Assembly: GCA_009731375.1 (NCBI GenBank)
Contig: BJOX01000088.1
Coordinates: forward strand, 946,769 to 983,753
Length of the DNA stretch: 36,985 nt
Source: Paulinella micropora
Lineage: Eukaryota > Cercozoa > Imbricatea > Euglyphida
Direction of reading: 5' to 3'
The position numbers and the translations under genes were made by a program. The stretch's first letter is position 1. Every line of letters starts with the position of its first letter. Positions 1 to 8,333 of this stretch are shown piece after piece. Under the pieces are notes generated by a model that saw nothing but the letters and a program-made list of their open reading frames with translations, did not search any database and was not told where the DNA came from.

Positions 1-34
1 AAACCATCCTCCGACTGGTCGTCATATTGACCGC

Positions 35-1579
35 TCAACATCTTCTGCATCGCCTTCTGAAAGAGCCCCAGGGCCTGTTTGAGTCCCATCGGAAGCACCT
101 TCTACTGTATATTTCCATACCAACCACGAATGCAGTCAGCCATCTGGATTTCTCGTCCAGTGGTATCTGCCAGAAGCCGTTCTTAAGGTCAATGACCGAA
201 TAGAATTTAGCATTCCGCAGCACTCTTCTGCCCTCTTCTAAGGTCGGCAGAGGATTTCTCTCTTCCTCTAGCACCTTATTCACACGGGCATAATTGATCG
301 TCAAACGCCATTCTCCTCCTGGCTTGGGGACGATTTTCGGTTGAGAGACAATTGGAGATGTAGATCTCTCAATAAAGTCCTCATTGAGCAACTGTCTCAC
401 GTTCTCCTCCGCTATCTTCGCCTCATGTATGCTCAAATTTGCCCTCCGCGGTGCCGGAGATGGCTCCGCACCCGGTATCTTGTAAATGACAGCAGTGAAG
501 TCCTCCGACTTTACACCACCTGCCCGAGGAGGGTCGAAAATTTCTCTGTACGCCTCCATCTTAGCTTTGAGAAGCTCCTTCTCTCTCTCCGTACCCACTC
601 CTTCTTCTAAAATTTTCCGCGCCGCCGCTTGGAAATCTTCCTCCGACATCTTCTTATGTTCTTTGAGGGGCGCTAAGTCCTCCTCCAAACTCAAATCTTC
701 CTCGGACAAATCGTCCAGTCCCGTCCGTTCATACGTGACTGTGTCCGGCTCATCATCATGACCGAGTCCGACAAGCATATCAATAAGGTTCGCGTATTGT
801 ATCGGAGCCTTACGGGTGTAGAAACCATCAAAGCATGTGAAAGCTTGAGGTATCAATTTCAACTTGTCCTGGGCTCTGAGCTTCCGCTTGTATGCACTGC
901 TCTGCTCCCGAGACCCGAGTCGACAAGCCACCACTAACTGTTGCTTGCGAGAGGGAACCGGTATAGGATGATCAATAAGCCGGCCTCTTATCTCCTGTGC
1001 CCATATCGCCTTCTCATTGTACGGCAGAATGACAGTATACGGCTTGTTACTCTCAAATAGAGTCCGTAGACACTTTTTCACTTCAGTTAATGAGCGCGGC
1101 CAGGTAGGCACATCGCCCCAAAAGTTCGTGATAAAAGTTTTAATGTCATCCTCTGGAGTATCGGGGATACGCCCCTTCCTCCTTGGCACAAACGCCTCTC
1201 TCTTTTCATCTGACATCTTTGCGTGGTAACAGTAGCCATTAGTAATATGGACATCTGCCCCACCACCTTCTGCGAATCTGGCCAACGACGGGCACTGTTT
1301 CGCAACACATATTATCTCCTCATTACGCGCTACGAATAAGTCATCAATAGACTTTTTTTCCCATGCGGGAATCGTAACCGTATACGCCTGCATCTTCGTC
1401 TCCCAATTGTCGGTCCAGGACAGTTCGTCCGGCACTGTGACATAGGGGTGTACATAGGCTTCAGTTGCCTCATGTACGAAGGCCAACCTTTTTCTCTCCG
1501 TTGCTAGACTCAGCTCAAAAGCCTCGTATGAGTCAGTAGCAGTCATCGGATTAATATCATCCTTCTCTCCATTCTTCAC
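35..1579 (-). pseudogene. Retrotransposon pol, reverse transcriptase N-terminal part
   Basis: Encodes the linker and the fingers/palm start of a Ty3-like reverse transcriptase. The region around residues 395-480 shows the typical pattern: a segment ending LLNEDFIERSTSPIVSQP, then KPGGEWRLTINYARVN, then SVIDLKNGFWQIPL, which carries the first catalytic aspartate region. The frame is lost after TAFVVG. Within the last 110 bases the next RT block (a PMGLKQ-type sequence) is readable in another frame, so there is a frameshift near 100-120 and also an in-frame stop there. The YxDD motif lies outside the window. The first 300 or so residues are not recognisable and are acidic near the middle. It is offset in frame from the protease region upstream, compatible with a gag-pro/pol frame change or an indel. 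Confidence 0.8.
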
Positions 1580-1587
1580 TCCATAAA

Positions 1588-2361
1588 TTACTCGCCGTGC
1601 GGCGCAATCACTGCCCCCATCGTAGCCAATTGGTCATACGACAGCAGGATTGAACCGTGGTAATCGGGGACAACATAGAGGTCCGCACGATATACTCGAC
1701 CGGATTTCAATTTGAAAATTAATGTGACGATGCCCGTAATTTCCGTACGGCTGCCTACCCCTTTTAGGGTCCCCTTTGTTTTTCTAATATTTTTGTCAAC
1801 CCATGTCCGGTGACTATTCAAAAACTTCTGGCCGACAATATTAATATTCGCCATCGTATCATTACCAACTTTTAATGTGGTTTGTAAAGTTTCACAAAAG
1901 AGGTCAGTGTAGCATAGCGCGTCCGGTCTATGTATACTAGCCGCTAGCACATGAATTTTTTGTTCTAGGGTTTTGAGTCTAAGCTCAAGTTCCTTGTCCT
2001 CCTTCCGTTCTTCCCTCTTTTCCTCCAACTTAACTTCTTGAGTCTCCGGGGCTTCCGGTATCTCAAGTGTCCGCTTGACAGAGTCCGGTACACTAGATGT
2101 ACACTTGTCTACCGTAGAGACGGTTGCGTCCTTTGGCGGGGGAACGGTCCGCTGCTTCTTCGTAGGCGGAGACCTAGCCTTCAGTTGCGGCTTCCTCTCC
2201 TCCATCGCCTTCTTCGCCTTCCTATTCGCATCATTTATCATATTAGCTCTCGAAGGATGAACTAGCAAATGCTTACCTTGAGGCTTGTGAGGCTGTGTGC
2301 CTTCAACTTCACGTCTAGGAGGAACGGAACCGTTCGTATCCTGTTCAGCAACAGTAGGCAT
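1588..2361 (-). pseudogene. Retrotransposon protease region
   Basis: 257 codons in the gag frame. The N-terminal half is low-complexity, basic and Pro/Lys-rich. The C-terminal 110 residues look like a retropepsin: the segment NDTMANINIVGQKFL stands where D-T/S-G-A is expected, followed by beta-strand-like stretches and a late hydrophobic SILLSYDQLATMGA segment similar to the end of Ty3-type proteases. The glycine of the D-T-G triad is a methionine here. Upstream it is separated from the gag finger region only by one in-frame TGA at 2437-2439, and codons between that TGA and the apparent ATG are also open. It ends 9 bases before the open pol frame, which lies in another frame. Confidence 0.6.
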
Positions 2362-2436
2362 AACTGTGACTGTCGGATTAAAAAGAACAGTTTTTATCTC
2401 CTTCTTTCTCTTCTCCTCCTCCCTCTTTTCCTCCCG

Positions 2437-3627
2437 TCATTCTAGGACTTCAACACGCTCACCTGAGCCAGTGTCTTCGTCTTGACGTCCCCCCTCCGCA
2501 GCGGTATAAGCTTGTTGGGGGTAGTTGGAGCTGGAACTGGAGTTATAATTCCAGTATCCGTGTCCTCTGGGAGGGCGCGCTGGGGCCCGGCCTCCCCTTC
2601 CCCGATAGCCCCGACCTCTTGGTGCCCATCCTCTTGGTGTCCCTCGGGACCCTCGTGACGCTCCTCTCGTCTCTCCTCCTCTAGTCGGCGCCGCTTGTCG
2701 GCCCGCTGCTTCTTTCTCCTCCTTTCTCTTCATCTTCTCAAGGAAGGAAATGATGGCCTCCCGGAACTCTCCGTCCGCGACCATATTTGCATTCCACCTC
2801 CTCTCCACCAACTCCTTCTTGTAAACTCTGTATAAGGCCTGCTCCTTTTTTGAGCCTTTGAGTTCTCTCAGGAAGATATTTCGCATCCTGTCATCGTCAG
2901 AGTCATGACTGTGTGGACAGGTGCCTACTCCATGCTTCGCCTCATTCTTACACGCCATATATGAAAAATAGCGGTAGCACGGCGTCGGCTCGTCTCTCCC
3001 CCTCTTTTGACCCGCCGACCGAGTTGTATGTGCTGCTTGAGCACCTCCAACCCCTTGTGTCGCGGCACTGGAGAATGACTCGGTGGCCGTGTCCAAGTCG
3101 GAACACGCTTCGAGCACCTCCCTATACAGGTCGCTCGGCTGAACAGCCGCTACGGCCCTCTCGTATATATTCGTTTCTAAAAAATCCGCCGTCTTCACCG
3201 CCGCGAAGGTCGGACAGGACTGTATGATCCTTGCGAGCTTGCTCGGGTGCCGTGCACACAAAGCACTCAGGAAGTACAAAATGATAGACTTCCGGCTATA
3301 AAAGAGCCCGTACTTGGCGCTGACCTCAGTGAGGATCGCTGCCAACCTCGCGCTAATGCCCAGCCCTTCGTTCACCTCTTGAAAAATCTCAAACCCAATC
3401 AAAGTACCAGTACACAGATGCTGATACCCATGAGTTTTAAAGTATTGCAAGAGGACGGCAACTGGCACCGTGCACTGCAGGTCTGAGGCTGCTCTCCTAG
3501 CCGACACCTCTACCGCTCGCAACGCCTTGTATTCCACAACATCAAATCCTTGTGTGAGGATTGATGGGTCCAACAAGGTGGACAACGCCTCATACTCCTG
3601 TGTTTCGTCCGTTGGATGCTGCTTCAT
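2437..3627 (-). pseudogene. Retrotransposon gag, capsid/CCCH-finger part
   Basis: 396 codons. The first 170 or so residues are helical and capsid-like. A CCCH-type zinc-binding pattern follows: C-x8-C-x10-C-x3-H in CYRYFSYMACKNEAKHG...CPHSH, unlike the CCHC knuckle of most Ty3 gags. The C-terminal third is an RGG/RGR-rich nucleic-acid-binding tail (about residues 310-360) followed by a Tyr/Ser/Asn-rich stretch. It is in the same frame as the short reading frame at 3676-3915: codons between them are open except for one TAG at 3676-3678. That suggests one original gag gene with a nonsense mutation. Confidence 0.7.
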
Positions 3628-3675
3628 ACAAGCATCAATTCTTCGGAGCTTGTCTCGAAGGTTCGCATCAGTGTC

Positions 3676-3915
3676 CTACTGACTCGCTGTCTCTGCGAAC
3701 AGCGTCAGAGCAGTGGCATCGGACTTGGTATATTTTTGGAAGGCGTTAATGATAGCCTGTCTGTCCTTCTTGTCATTATTGTTGACAATGACAGTGGTAG
3801 GCGCTGAGCTAGTCGTAGGGGCAGGAGGGGCTGTATGGGCTGACGGGACGTACCCAGGGGGAGACATAAAAGGCCCAGAGGAAGGTGCCTGTCTCGTAGC
3901 CGTCGCCTTAGCCAA
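3676..3915 (-). pseudogene. Retrotransposon gag, Pro/Thr-rich linker piece
   Basis: 79 codons, Pro/Ala/Ser/Thr-rich in the first half, then a short helical segment. It starts directly beside the 10-N gap (3918-3927), so its apparent start is not a true start. It is in frame with the gag piece at 2437-3627 and is separated from it by a TAG at 3676. I read it as the middle of the same gag protein. Confidence 0.5.
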
Positions 3916-3917
3916 TG

Positions 3918-3927
3918 NNNNNNNNNN
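3918..3927. other. Assembly gap (10 N)
   Basis: Ten Ns inside the retrotransposon gag region. The true missing length is unknown. Confidence 0.99.
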
Positions 3928-3952
3928 CTAATGCAATCTTTGCCTCCAACTC

Positions 3953-4873
3953 CTACTTTTCTTTCTCCTCTGCTCTTTCCCTGATATGCAGGTCTTGAGC
4001 ATGATGAAAAAAAGACATGAGCTCGGCAGCCTTCCGAAGGAACAGAGCCTTCTCCGCCAACTCCTTCTCTCCCGCTTTATTGGTGAGGGCGGGTGCGGCC
4101 GTTCCCTCCAAGATCGTATGATCCTTGGTGAAAGCCCACCTCTTCCATGCGTCGTCCTTCTGCAAGGCCGCATGCAACTTCTTAATCTTCGTCACCCCTC
4201 CAGCTTCGCCTTCTATTTCTTTCAGGGCCGGGTGAAGGTCCCTGCCATAAATCGGGGTTTGTTGGAGTTTATTCAAGTCCACCAACTTGATCTCCATAAG
4301 TCTCAGGGGTATATCCATGACATTAATCTGTCCTCGGACGTTCCTGGACTTAAACTCCCCTTCCCCTCTTTTGATTGATTCGATATCCTGACCAGGATCG
4401 AGCAACCTAGCCAGTGCTCTTGAATCCCATGGCAGGACAGTCTTGTTAGACTGGTACTCATAGAGTATAGCACACTCGAACACTTTCCATGTGAGGTCGA
4501 GAAGCTCCAGTAAAGACATATTGTCCTCAAATGAGACATGTTGCACCTGTAACTGTGCACTGTCGTCTCTGAGGAATTTTGCAAGAGACAGGGCTTGTTT
4601 TGGGAGGGGGTAACAGATATCCTCCTTTCTCAAGGGATCTCCCCATCGTATTTCTGGGGGAATGAATAGCCATTTATAGGCCTCATCCTTCCCTATTTTA
4701 TCCTCAAACTCCTTCTCACTTAGATTGCCATATTCGGCCACAAACCTCGCTTCCTCCTCGCTCCTCTCCTTCTCGACTTCCGACTCTCCCATCCGCCCAG
4801 GGCAGTCGGTCCTCTGGTCCTCCTGTTTCATAGGAAGGCACTGCCAGATCTCCTGAGAGGCAACTAAGTGCAC
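3953..4873 (-). pseudogene. Retrotransposon gag N-terminal region or ORF1
   Basis: 306 codons of mostly helical, charged sequence with no domain I recognise. It ends with a TAG at 3953-3955, but codons after that stop stay open up to the N gap, which fits continuation into the gag piece at 3676-3915. It is the most upstream coding segment of the leftward retrotransposon. The ATG at 4871-4873 is the first available; another in-frame Met at about residue 15 could serve. Function is inferred only from position. Confidence 0.45.
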
Positions 4874-5440
4874 AGACTTGAAAGGAGGAGTACTACGCTC
4901 GTGTCCTTCAAGTTTGTTTGTAACTGTGAGTGTTTGTTTGTACGTCTGTTGACCTACTCTGTCTCTGTCTCAAGAGAGAACACAAGAACAGCTATGACTG
5001 GTGTCTGGCCTCCTTATGAGGACACAGATACAGGCTGTGTAGAGGGTACTAAGACACCTACTCACAAACGCCTAGACGTCTGGTTTTGCAAAAGGAGCTG
5101 TGTGGGGATGTGCTGGAGTATTTGTTTTTTGGAACACCTACTCAGAAGAGATAGGTCTGTCCAATTTTTCTTTCTGCTGTTCCAAAAACAAGCCAGAAAA
5201 GAAATCAGCCTTGTGCTGGTGACTCCAATGTTACAATCCCTGAAGATAGCTCGATAAAAAGTCGGTAATACAACCAGACACAAATCCCCCAAAGGAGAAT
5301 GATGTCTCGTTATATTAGCTCAGTGAAGCCGAAAAAGAAAGCGGCCACAGACCACGGTTAAAATGGCATTAGGTCAAATCCGGCCAAACGATATTGAAAT
5401 ACTGGGAAAAAAACTAGGTGCACCTGACACCCGAAAAACT
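4874..5440. other. Spacer between retrotransposon and Polinton-like element
   Basis: No convincing gene. It would contain the retrotransposon leader or LTR if present, but I see no TG...CA bounded repeat. One inverted repeat of about 14 bases (TTGTTTTTTGGAACA near 5124 and TGTTCCAAAAACAA near 5179) is visible. Open frames here have no coding character. Confidence 0.5.
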
Positions 5441-5472
5441 GTACTTTTTACCGGCTATCCGGGGGGTGATGC

Positions 5473-5522
5473 CTACACCCCGCACGCCCCGCCCGCCCAG
5501 CCAGCCCCGCCCGCCCCGCCCT
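5473..5522. repeat. C-rich tract, candidate left end of the element
   Basis: A tract dominated by CCCCGCC units on the plus strand, just outside the first element gene. A G-rich tract lies near the other end (25141-25162). In inverted orientation the two begin alike (TACACCCCGCACGCCCC against TACACACCCCCCGCCCC). This may be the remnant of a terminal inverted repeat, but the similarity is short and compositional. Confidence 0.25.
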
Positions 5523-5640
5523 AATTTCCATCTAAACACAGGGACCCCCGTATATATAGACACAGGGGGCACACGGCGACCACGGCGGGGGGCAGACGAT
5601 TGAGATAATTATTTAATTTCCAAAAAAAATTTGTTAACCA

Positions 5641-5677
5641 ATATATATAAGATACGTTTTGCAAACGTAGCTTTGCA
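5641..5677 (+). promoter_or_regulatory. TATA-like promoter and palindromic leader of the left-end gene
   Basis: ATATATATAAG lies about 28 bases before the ATG at 5678, and the whole space between it and the start is the palindromic repeat described at 5655-5680. Similar TATATA boxes precede most genes of the element. Confidence 0.5.
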
Positions 5678-5680
5678 ATG
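5655..5680 (+). repeat. Palindromic 26-base repeat, copy 1, over a start codon
   Basis: Two TTGCAA half sites flank a central CGTAGC-type core, forming an imperfect palindrome. The last three bases are the ATG of the gene at 5678. An identical 26-base copy in inverse orientation covers the start codon of the minus-strand gene at 12828. A third copy at 24241-24263 matches over 23 bases with one mismatch. Confidence 0.85.
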
Positions 5681-6334
5681 GAGACACACACTTACAACGG
5701 TAAGACTTATAGGTTGGACAAATTTAGGGAACAAAAAATTAATTATGAAATCAAAAGGGTCAGGGGTCAAGATGTGCTGTATATAATACCGAAGACGAGA
5801 AAGTATAAGGTGGATACAACAACGGCCCAAAATTACTTGAACCGAGTAAGAGGTGCTGTTTACTTTGAGGAACAGAAACAAGGTATTCCAGTAGCACCAC
5901 CATTACCGCCTATTTTGGAAGCGAAAGTGTTTGATGCGAAAGTGAGAGAAAGAAAAGAAAAGGTAAAAGACTTGATGCGATACGGAAACTACGAAATCAA
6001 ACACGTTGACAGAAAGAAGCACACGCTAGGCATTAATGAAAGCCTGTATTTGGTTAGGATTAGAGGCAACTTTACTTCATTCAGTATGGAAGATGTAGTA
6101 AAGTTTATTGAGATAATTCTGAACGACTTTATTAAAAGACAGAGACAAGGTAATATGGGAAGTCTAAGTATCAAGTTCGTAGATTGCTATGGAGCAGTAT
6201 CTACGGGTTTGAAAAAACTTAACGAGATTTCTGTCAGCGATGTTTTAGAAAGACGTCGGCATTATTTCAAAGCAACGAAAGCCTTTATACAGACGAAAAG
6301 GGAACCAATATGGATAAGTTCAGATTCGTTTTGA
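5678..6334 (+). CDS. Left-end protein, probable upstream part of a Polinton PolB N-terminal module
   Basis: 218 residues, basic, with no catalytic motif I recognise. The segment from about residue 105 (an NYEIKHVDRKK stretch, then two beta/alpha blocks) resembles the region before the exonuclease domain of many Polinton polymerases. The next reading frame (6310-6618) continues that resemblance more strongly. The two frames overlap by 25 bases in different phase, and codons upstream of 6310 in the second frame are open for some distance, so this may be a single gene with a frameshift near 6270-6310. The start is the ATG at 5678, directly after a TATA box and the palindromic repeat. The family link is from memory of domain patterns, not a search. 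Confidence 0.6.
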   Translation: METHTYNGKTYRLDKFREQKINYEIKRVRGQDVLYIIPKTRKYKVDTTTAQNYLNRVRGAVYFEEQKQGIPVAPPLPPILEAKVFDAKVRERKEKVKDLMRYGNYEIKHVDRKKHTLGINESLYLVRIRGNFTSFSMEDVVKFIEIILNDFIKRQRQGNMGSLSIKFVDCYGAVSTGLKKLNEISVSDVLERRRHYFKATKAFIQTKREPIWISSDSF

Positions 6335-6618
6335 AATCTGTTGAAATGCCGACGGGTGGAACGAGGCTTCAAATGATTAATAAGTTGGATGTATATAAAA
6401 AGAGAGGAGTAATTCAAATTAATAATACAGACATCATATGCTTAGCCAGAGCAATTGTTGTAGTAAAAGCAAAAATTGAAAAACACAAAAAATACAAGAC
6501 AATATTAATGGGACGAAAGATACAGGAGGAGATGGCTTTGAAACTACACGAAGAAGCGAAAGTCATTCAGGATGTGTGCGGTATTCCTGAAAAAAAATTT
6601 ATCAAGGAATTAAATTAA
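6310..6618 (+). CDS. Left-end protein 2, PolB N-terminal-module-like
   Basis: 102 residues. The pattern EMPTGGTRL, then GVIQINNTDIICLARAIVV, then a Lys-rich helix and a final CGIPEKKF motif is one I associate with the segment that precedes the zinc-finger/exonuclease part of Polinton DNA polymerases. Here it is encoded at the opposite end of the element from the polymerase gene (21536-24738). It overlaps the previous gene by 25 bases and ends 4 bases before the 3' end of the convergent integrase gene. Its role is unknown; involvement in replication or protein priming is only an inference. Confidence 0.6.
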   Translation: MDKFRFVLKSVEMPTGGTRLQMINKLDVYKKRGVIQINNTDIICLARAIVVVKAKIEKHKKYKTILMGRKIQEEMALKLHEEAKVIQDVCGIPEKKFIKELN

Positions 6619-6622
6619 TAAC

Positions 6623-7620
6623 TTACAAATCCATTATTTCCTTTTTCTTTTTAATCCGGGCACTACTACGGATATTTTCCGGCTTTATGTCTAATGACTT
6701 TAATAAGTGGCATGTCTTTTTTTGTTTAGTTGCTTCCTTAACTTTATCAGCTAGTTGAGGTTTAACTTCTTCCGGTTCTTGTTCGTTCATTTTGGACTTT
6801 AATAATTGTTGAGGACTGACTAGTTCGTTTTCACCGAGTATTAACTTAAAGCCTTTCCGACCTTTTACTGTATATACTTTTTTTGAATACTGAACATCAC
6901 CTTTACTAAAAACCATTCTTTCTAGTTCTTTTCTTACTGTTGAGCCCTTAGGAAATTTATTAATAATACCGGCTCTATATATTTCTTGGTCGTTTTTCTT
7001 TTTGCCGTAATAAACTTCCATGGGTGTAGCCTTTATTGTATTATGATATGTATTATTATAATTATCAACAATTTCATTAATGTAAGGAACCCAAATAAAA
7101 TTATCATTCACTTCCCACATAAAATTTAAATCATTCCTTATTGTTCTAATAAATCTATCTACTATGCCCATAGTTCGGTGGTCACCAACTTCGTTAGTTG
7201 TGTGTTGAATTCCGTTGTCTTTAAAGTATTCAGCGACTTGTCCTTTATATTCACTACCGTTGTCGGACGTAATTCTTTTAGGTTTAGGCATTTTCTTTAA
7301 TCCTTCTAATACTTCACTGGTTGTTTTATTTTTGATCGGTTCAATCCAACCACGACGAGAATAAACATCAATCATTACTAAACCAAAATTGTAGTTTTTG
7401 TTTCCTTTCTTAGTAGCTATTTTAGACATATCCATAAGGTCAATAAACACTTGGCTTAATGGTTCAGGTTCAGGGGCTAGTATAGTATCCATTTTTTAGG
7501 GTTCTTATATTGATGGTGTATTTCAGAAGCCTCTTCAGTTTTCTGTTTTTCAAGTTCTTCTTCGTTTTTGCCTGGAGTTTCTTCCAGTTGTGAGTTAGCG
7601 ACTATATGCTTATGATCCAT
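6623..7620 (-). pseudogene. Retroviral-type (RVE) integrase, N-terminal frameshift
   Basis: DDE-type integrase that would insert the linear element into host DNA. The open core (6623-7492) has the first catalytic aspartate in VFIDLMDMS (residue 18) and the second in ITSDNGSEY (residue 77). The third acidic position is an Asp in MGIVDRFIRTIRN (residue 112), 34 residues after the second, where most integrases have Glu. A basic C-terminal region follows (VYTVKGRKGFKLILGENEL, SH3-like). The N-terminal 45 or so codons from an ATG at 7620 are open in another frame and break at an A-run near 7485-7492, so the gene is frameshifted there. No HHCC zinc domain is visible. A TATA-like TTTATATATC lies about 40 bases before 7620. 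Confidence 0.85.
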
Positions 7621-7736
7621 TGCTATATGCGACTAAAATAGGAAGGTAGTTTATCACGATATATAAAAGAGTAAATAATAAGTCGTGCATAAAGTATATG
7701 TTGAAATTTAAAAAATCTTTCAGCAAAAGGTTTTGT

Positions 7737-7756
7737 GAAACTTTTTCAAAAGTTTC
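7737..7756 (-). terminator. AT-rich hairpin at the 3' end of the charged protein gene
   Basis: Perfect 9-base stem GAAACTTTT / AAAAGTTTC with a 2-base loop. It overlaps the final stop (7755-7757) of the reading frame that runs from 8267. It matches the habit of this element of placing hairpins on stop codons. Confidence 0.5.
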
Positions 7757-8267
7757 AAAACTTTAAAAATATCTTAGATGTGTCATTGTTTTCTTTTTTT
7801 GGTTTCTCGGGTTGTTGGTTATAAACATTGACTGATATGTTTGATTTCTTACCTTTACCTTTTTTAGGCTGTTCCTCTTCCTCGCTTTCCTCGCTCTCAC
7901 TCTCGCTCTTCTAATTCAGGCACTTTCTTTTTTTCACTTTCTTCGCCTTCTTCTGTTTGGCTTTAAGTTTCATACCCGCAACCCGTTGGGCGACGATATC
8001 AACAAAGTCGTGTTCAACCTCTTCATCGCTTTCACTGCTTTCCTCACTTATCTCACCGTCTCTACCATCAATCATATCCTTCGCCAACTGCTTCTTAGTG
8101 ATGTGGTCCATCTTTTCGTCATTGGTCATTTCTTTTACATTTTTCGCCTCTTCCTCCGCGAGTAATTCCTTAGCCCTTTCAATCTTTCTCTGCCTCGCAT
8201 ACTGTTTCTTCATTACAGTAGCTTTTTCAAGATTTTTTATGGCAATCTCTCTATTACCTCTCGGCAT
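7755..8267 (-). pseudogene. Highly charged coiled-coil-like protein with an internal stop
   Basis: From the ATG at 8265-8267 (MPRGNREIAIKNLEKATV) the frame runs to a TAG at 7911-7913. After it the same frame stays open for about 50 more codons to a TGA at 7755-7757, with an acidic Ser/Glu stretch and a basic tail. The most likely reading is a nonsense mutation in one gene of about 170 residues. The protein is Lys/Glu-rich with an acidic SEESSESDEEVEHDF block and a very basic patch, like a nucleic-acid-associated or core protein; I do not recognise a family. A longer in-frame start exists at 8342 but would overlap the divergent promoter, so 8267 is preferred. Confidence 0.55.
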
Positions 8268-8333
8268 TTTCGGTTGTATATCTAACCAAAAATAATTTTT
8301 ATTCGGATTAATTATTATCCGAAATATATACTG
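8268..8333. promoter_or_regulatory. Divergent promoter between charged protein and fibre genes
   Basis: 66 bases between divergent starts. On the minus side AGATATACAACC lies just before the ATG at 8267. On the plus side AAATATATAC ends 6 bases before the ATG at 8334. Both fit the TATATA-type box used across the element. Confidence 0.45.

Larger units (their letters stand above)
1..4900 (-). mobile_element. Decayed Ty3-like LTR retrotransposon, 5' part
   Basis: A leftward gag-pol array: a gag-like region at the right, then an aspartic protease region, then reverse transcriptase at the window edge. RNase H and integrase would lie beyond base 1. In-frame stops interrupt the gag frame (TAG near 3953 and 3676, TGA at 2437), and the RT frame breaks near base 110, so the copy is not functional as written. 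A 10-N assembly gap lies at 3918-3927. I could not recognise a 5' LTR or primer-binding site between 4874 and 5440. GC content and codon use differ clearly from the AT-rich element to its right, so the two are unrelated insertions. Confidence 0.85.

Noticed and set aside
5122-5195. TTGTTTTTTGGAACA / TGTTCCAAAAACAA inverted pair as an LTR end or element terminus
   Set aside because: No matching partner at another boundary and no target duplication; kept only as a note in the spacer entry.
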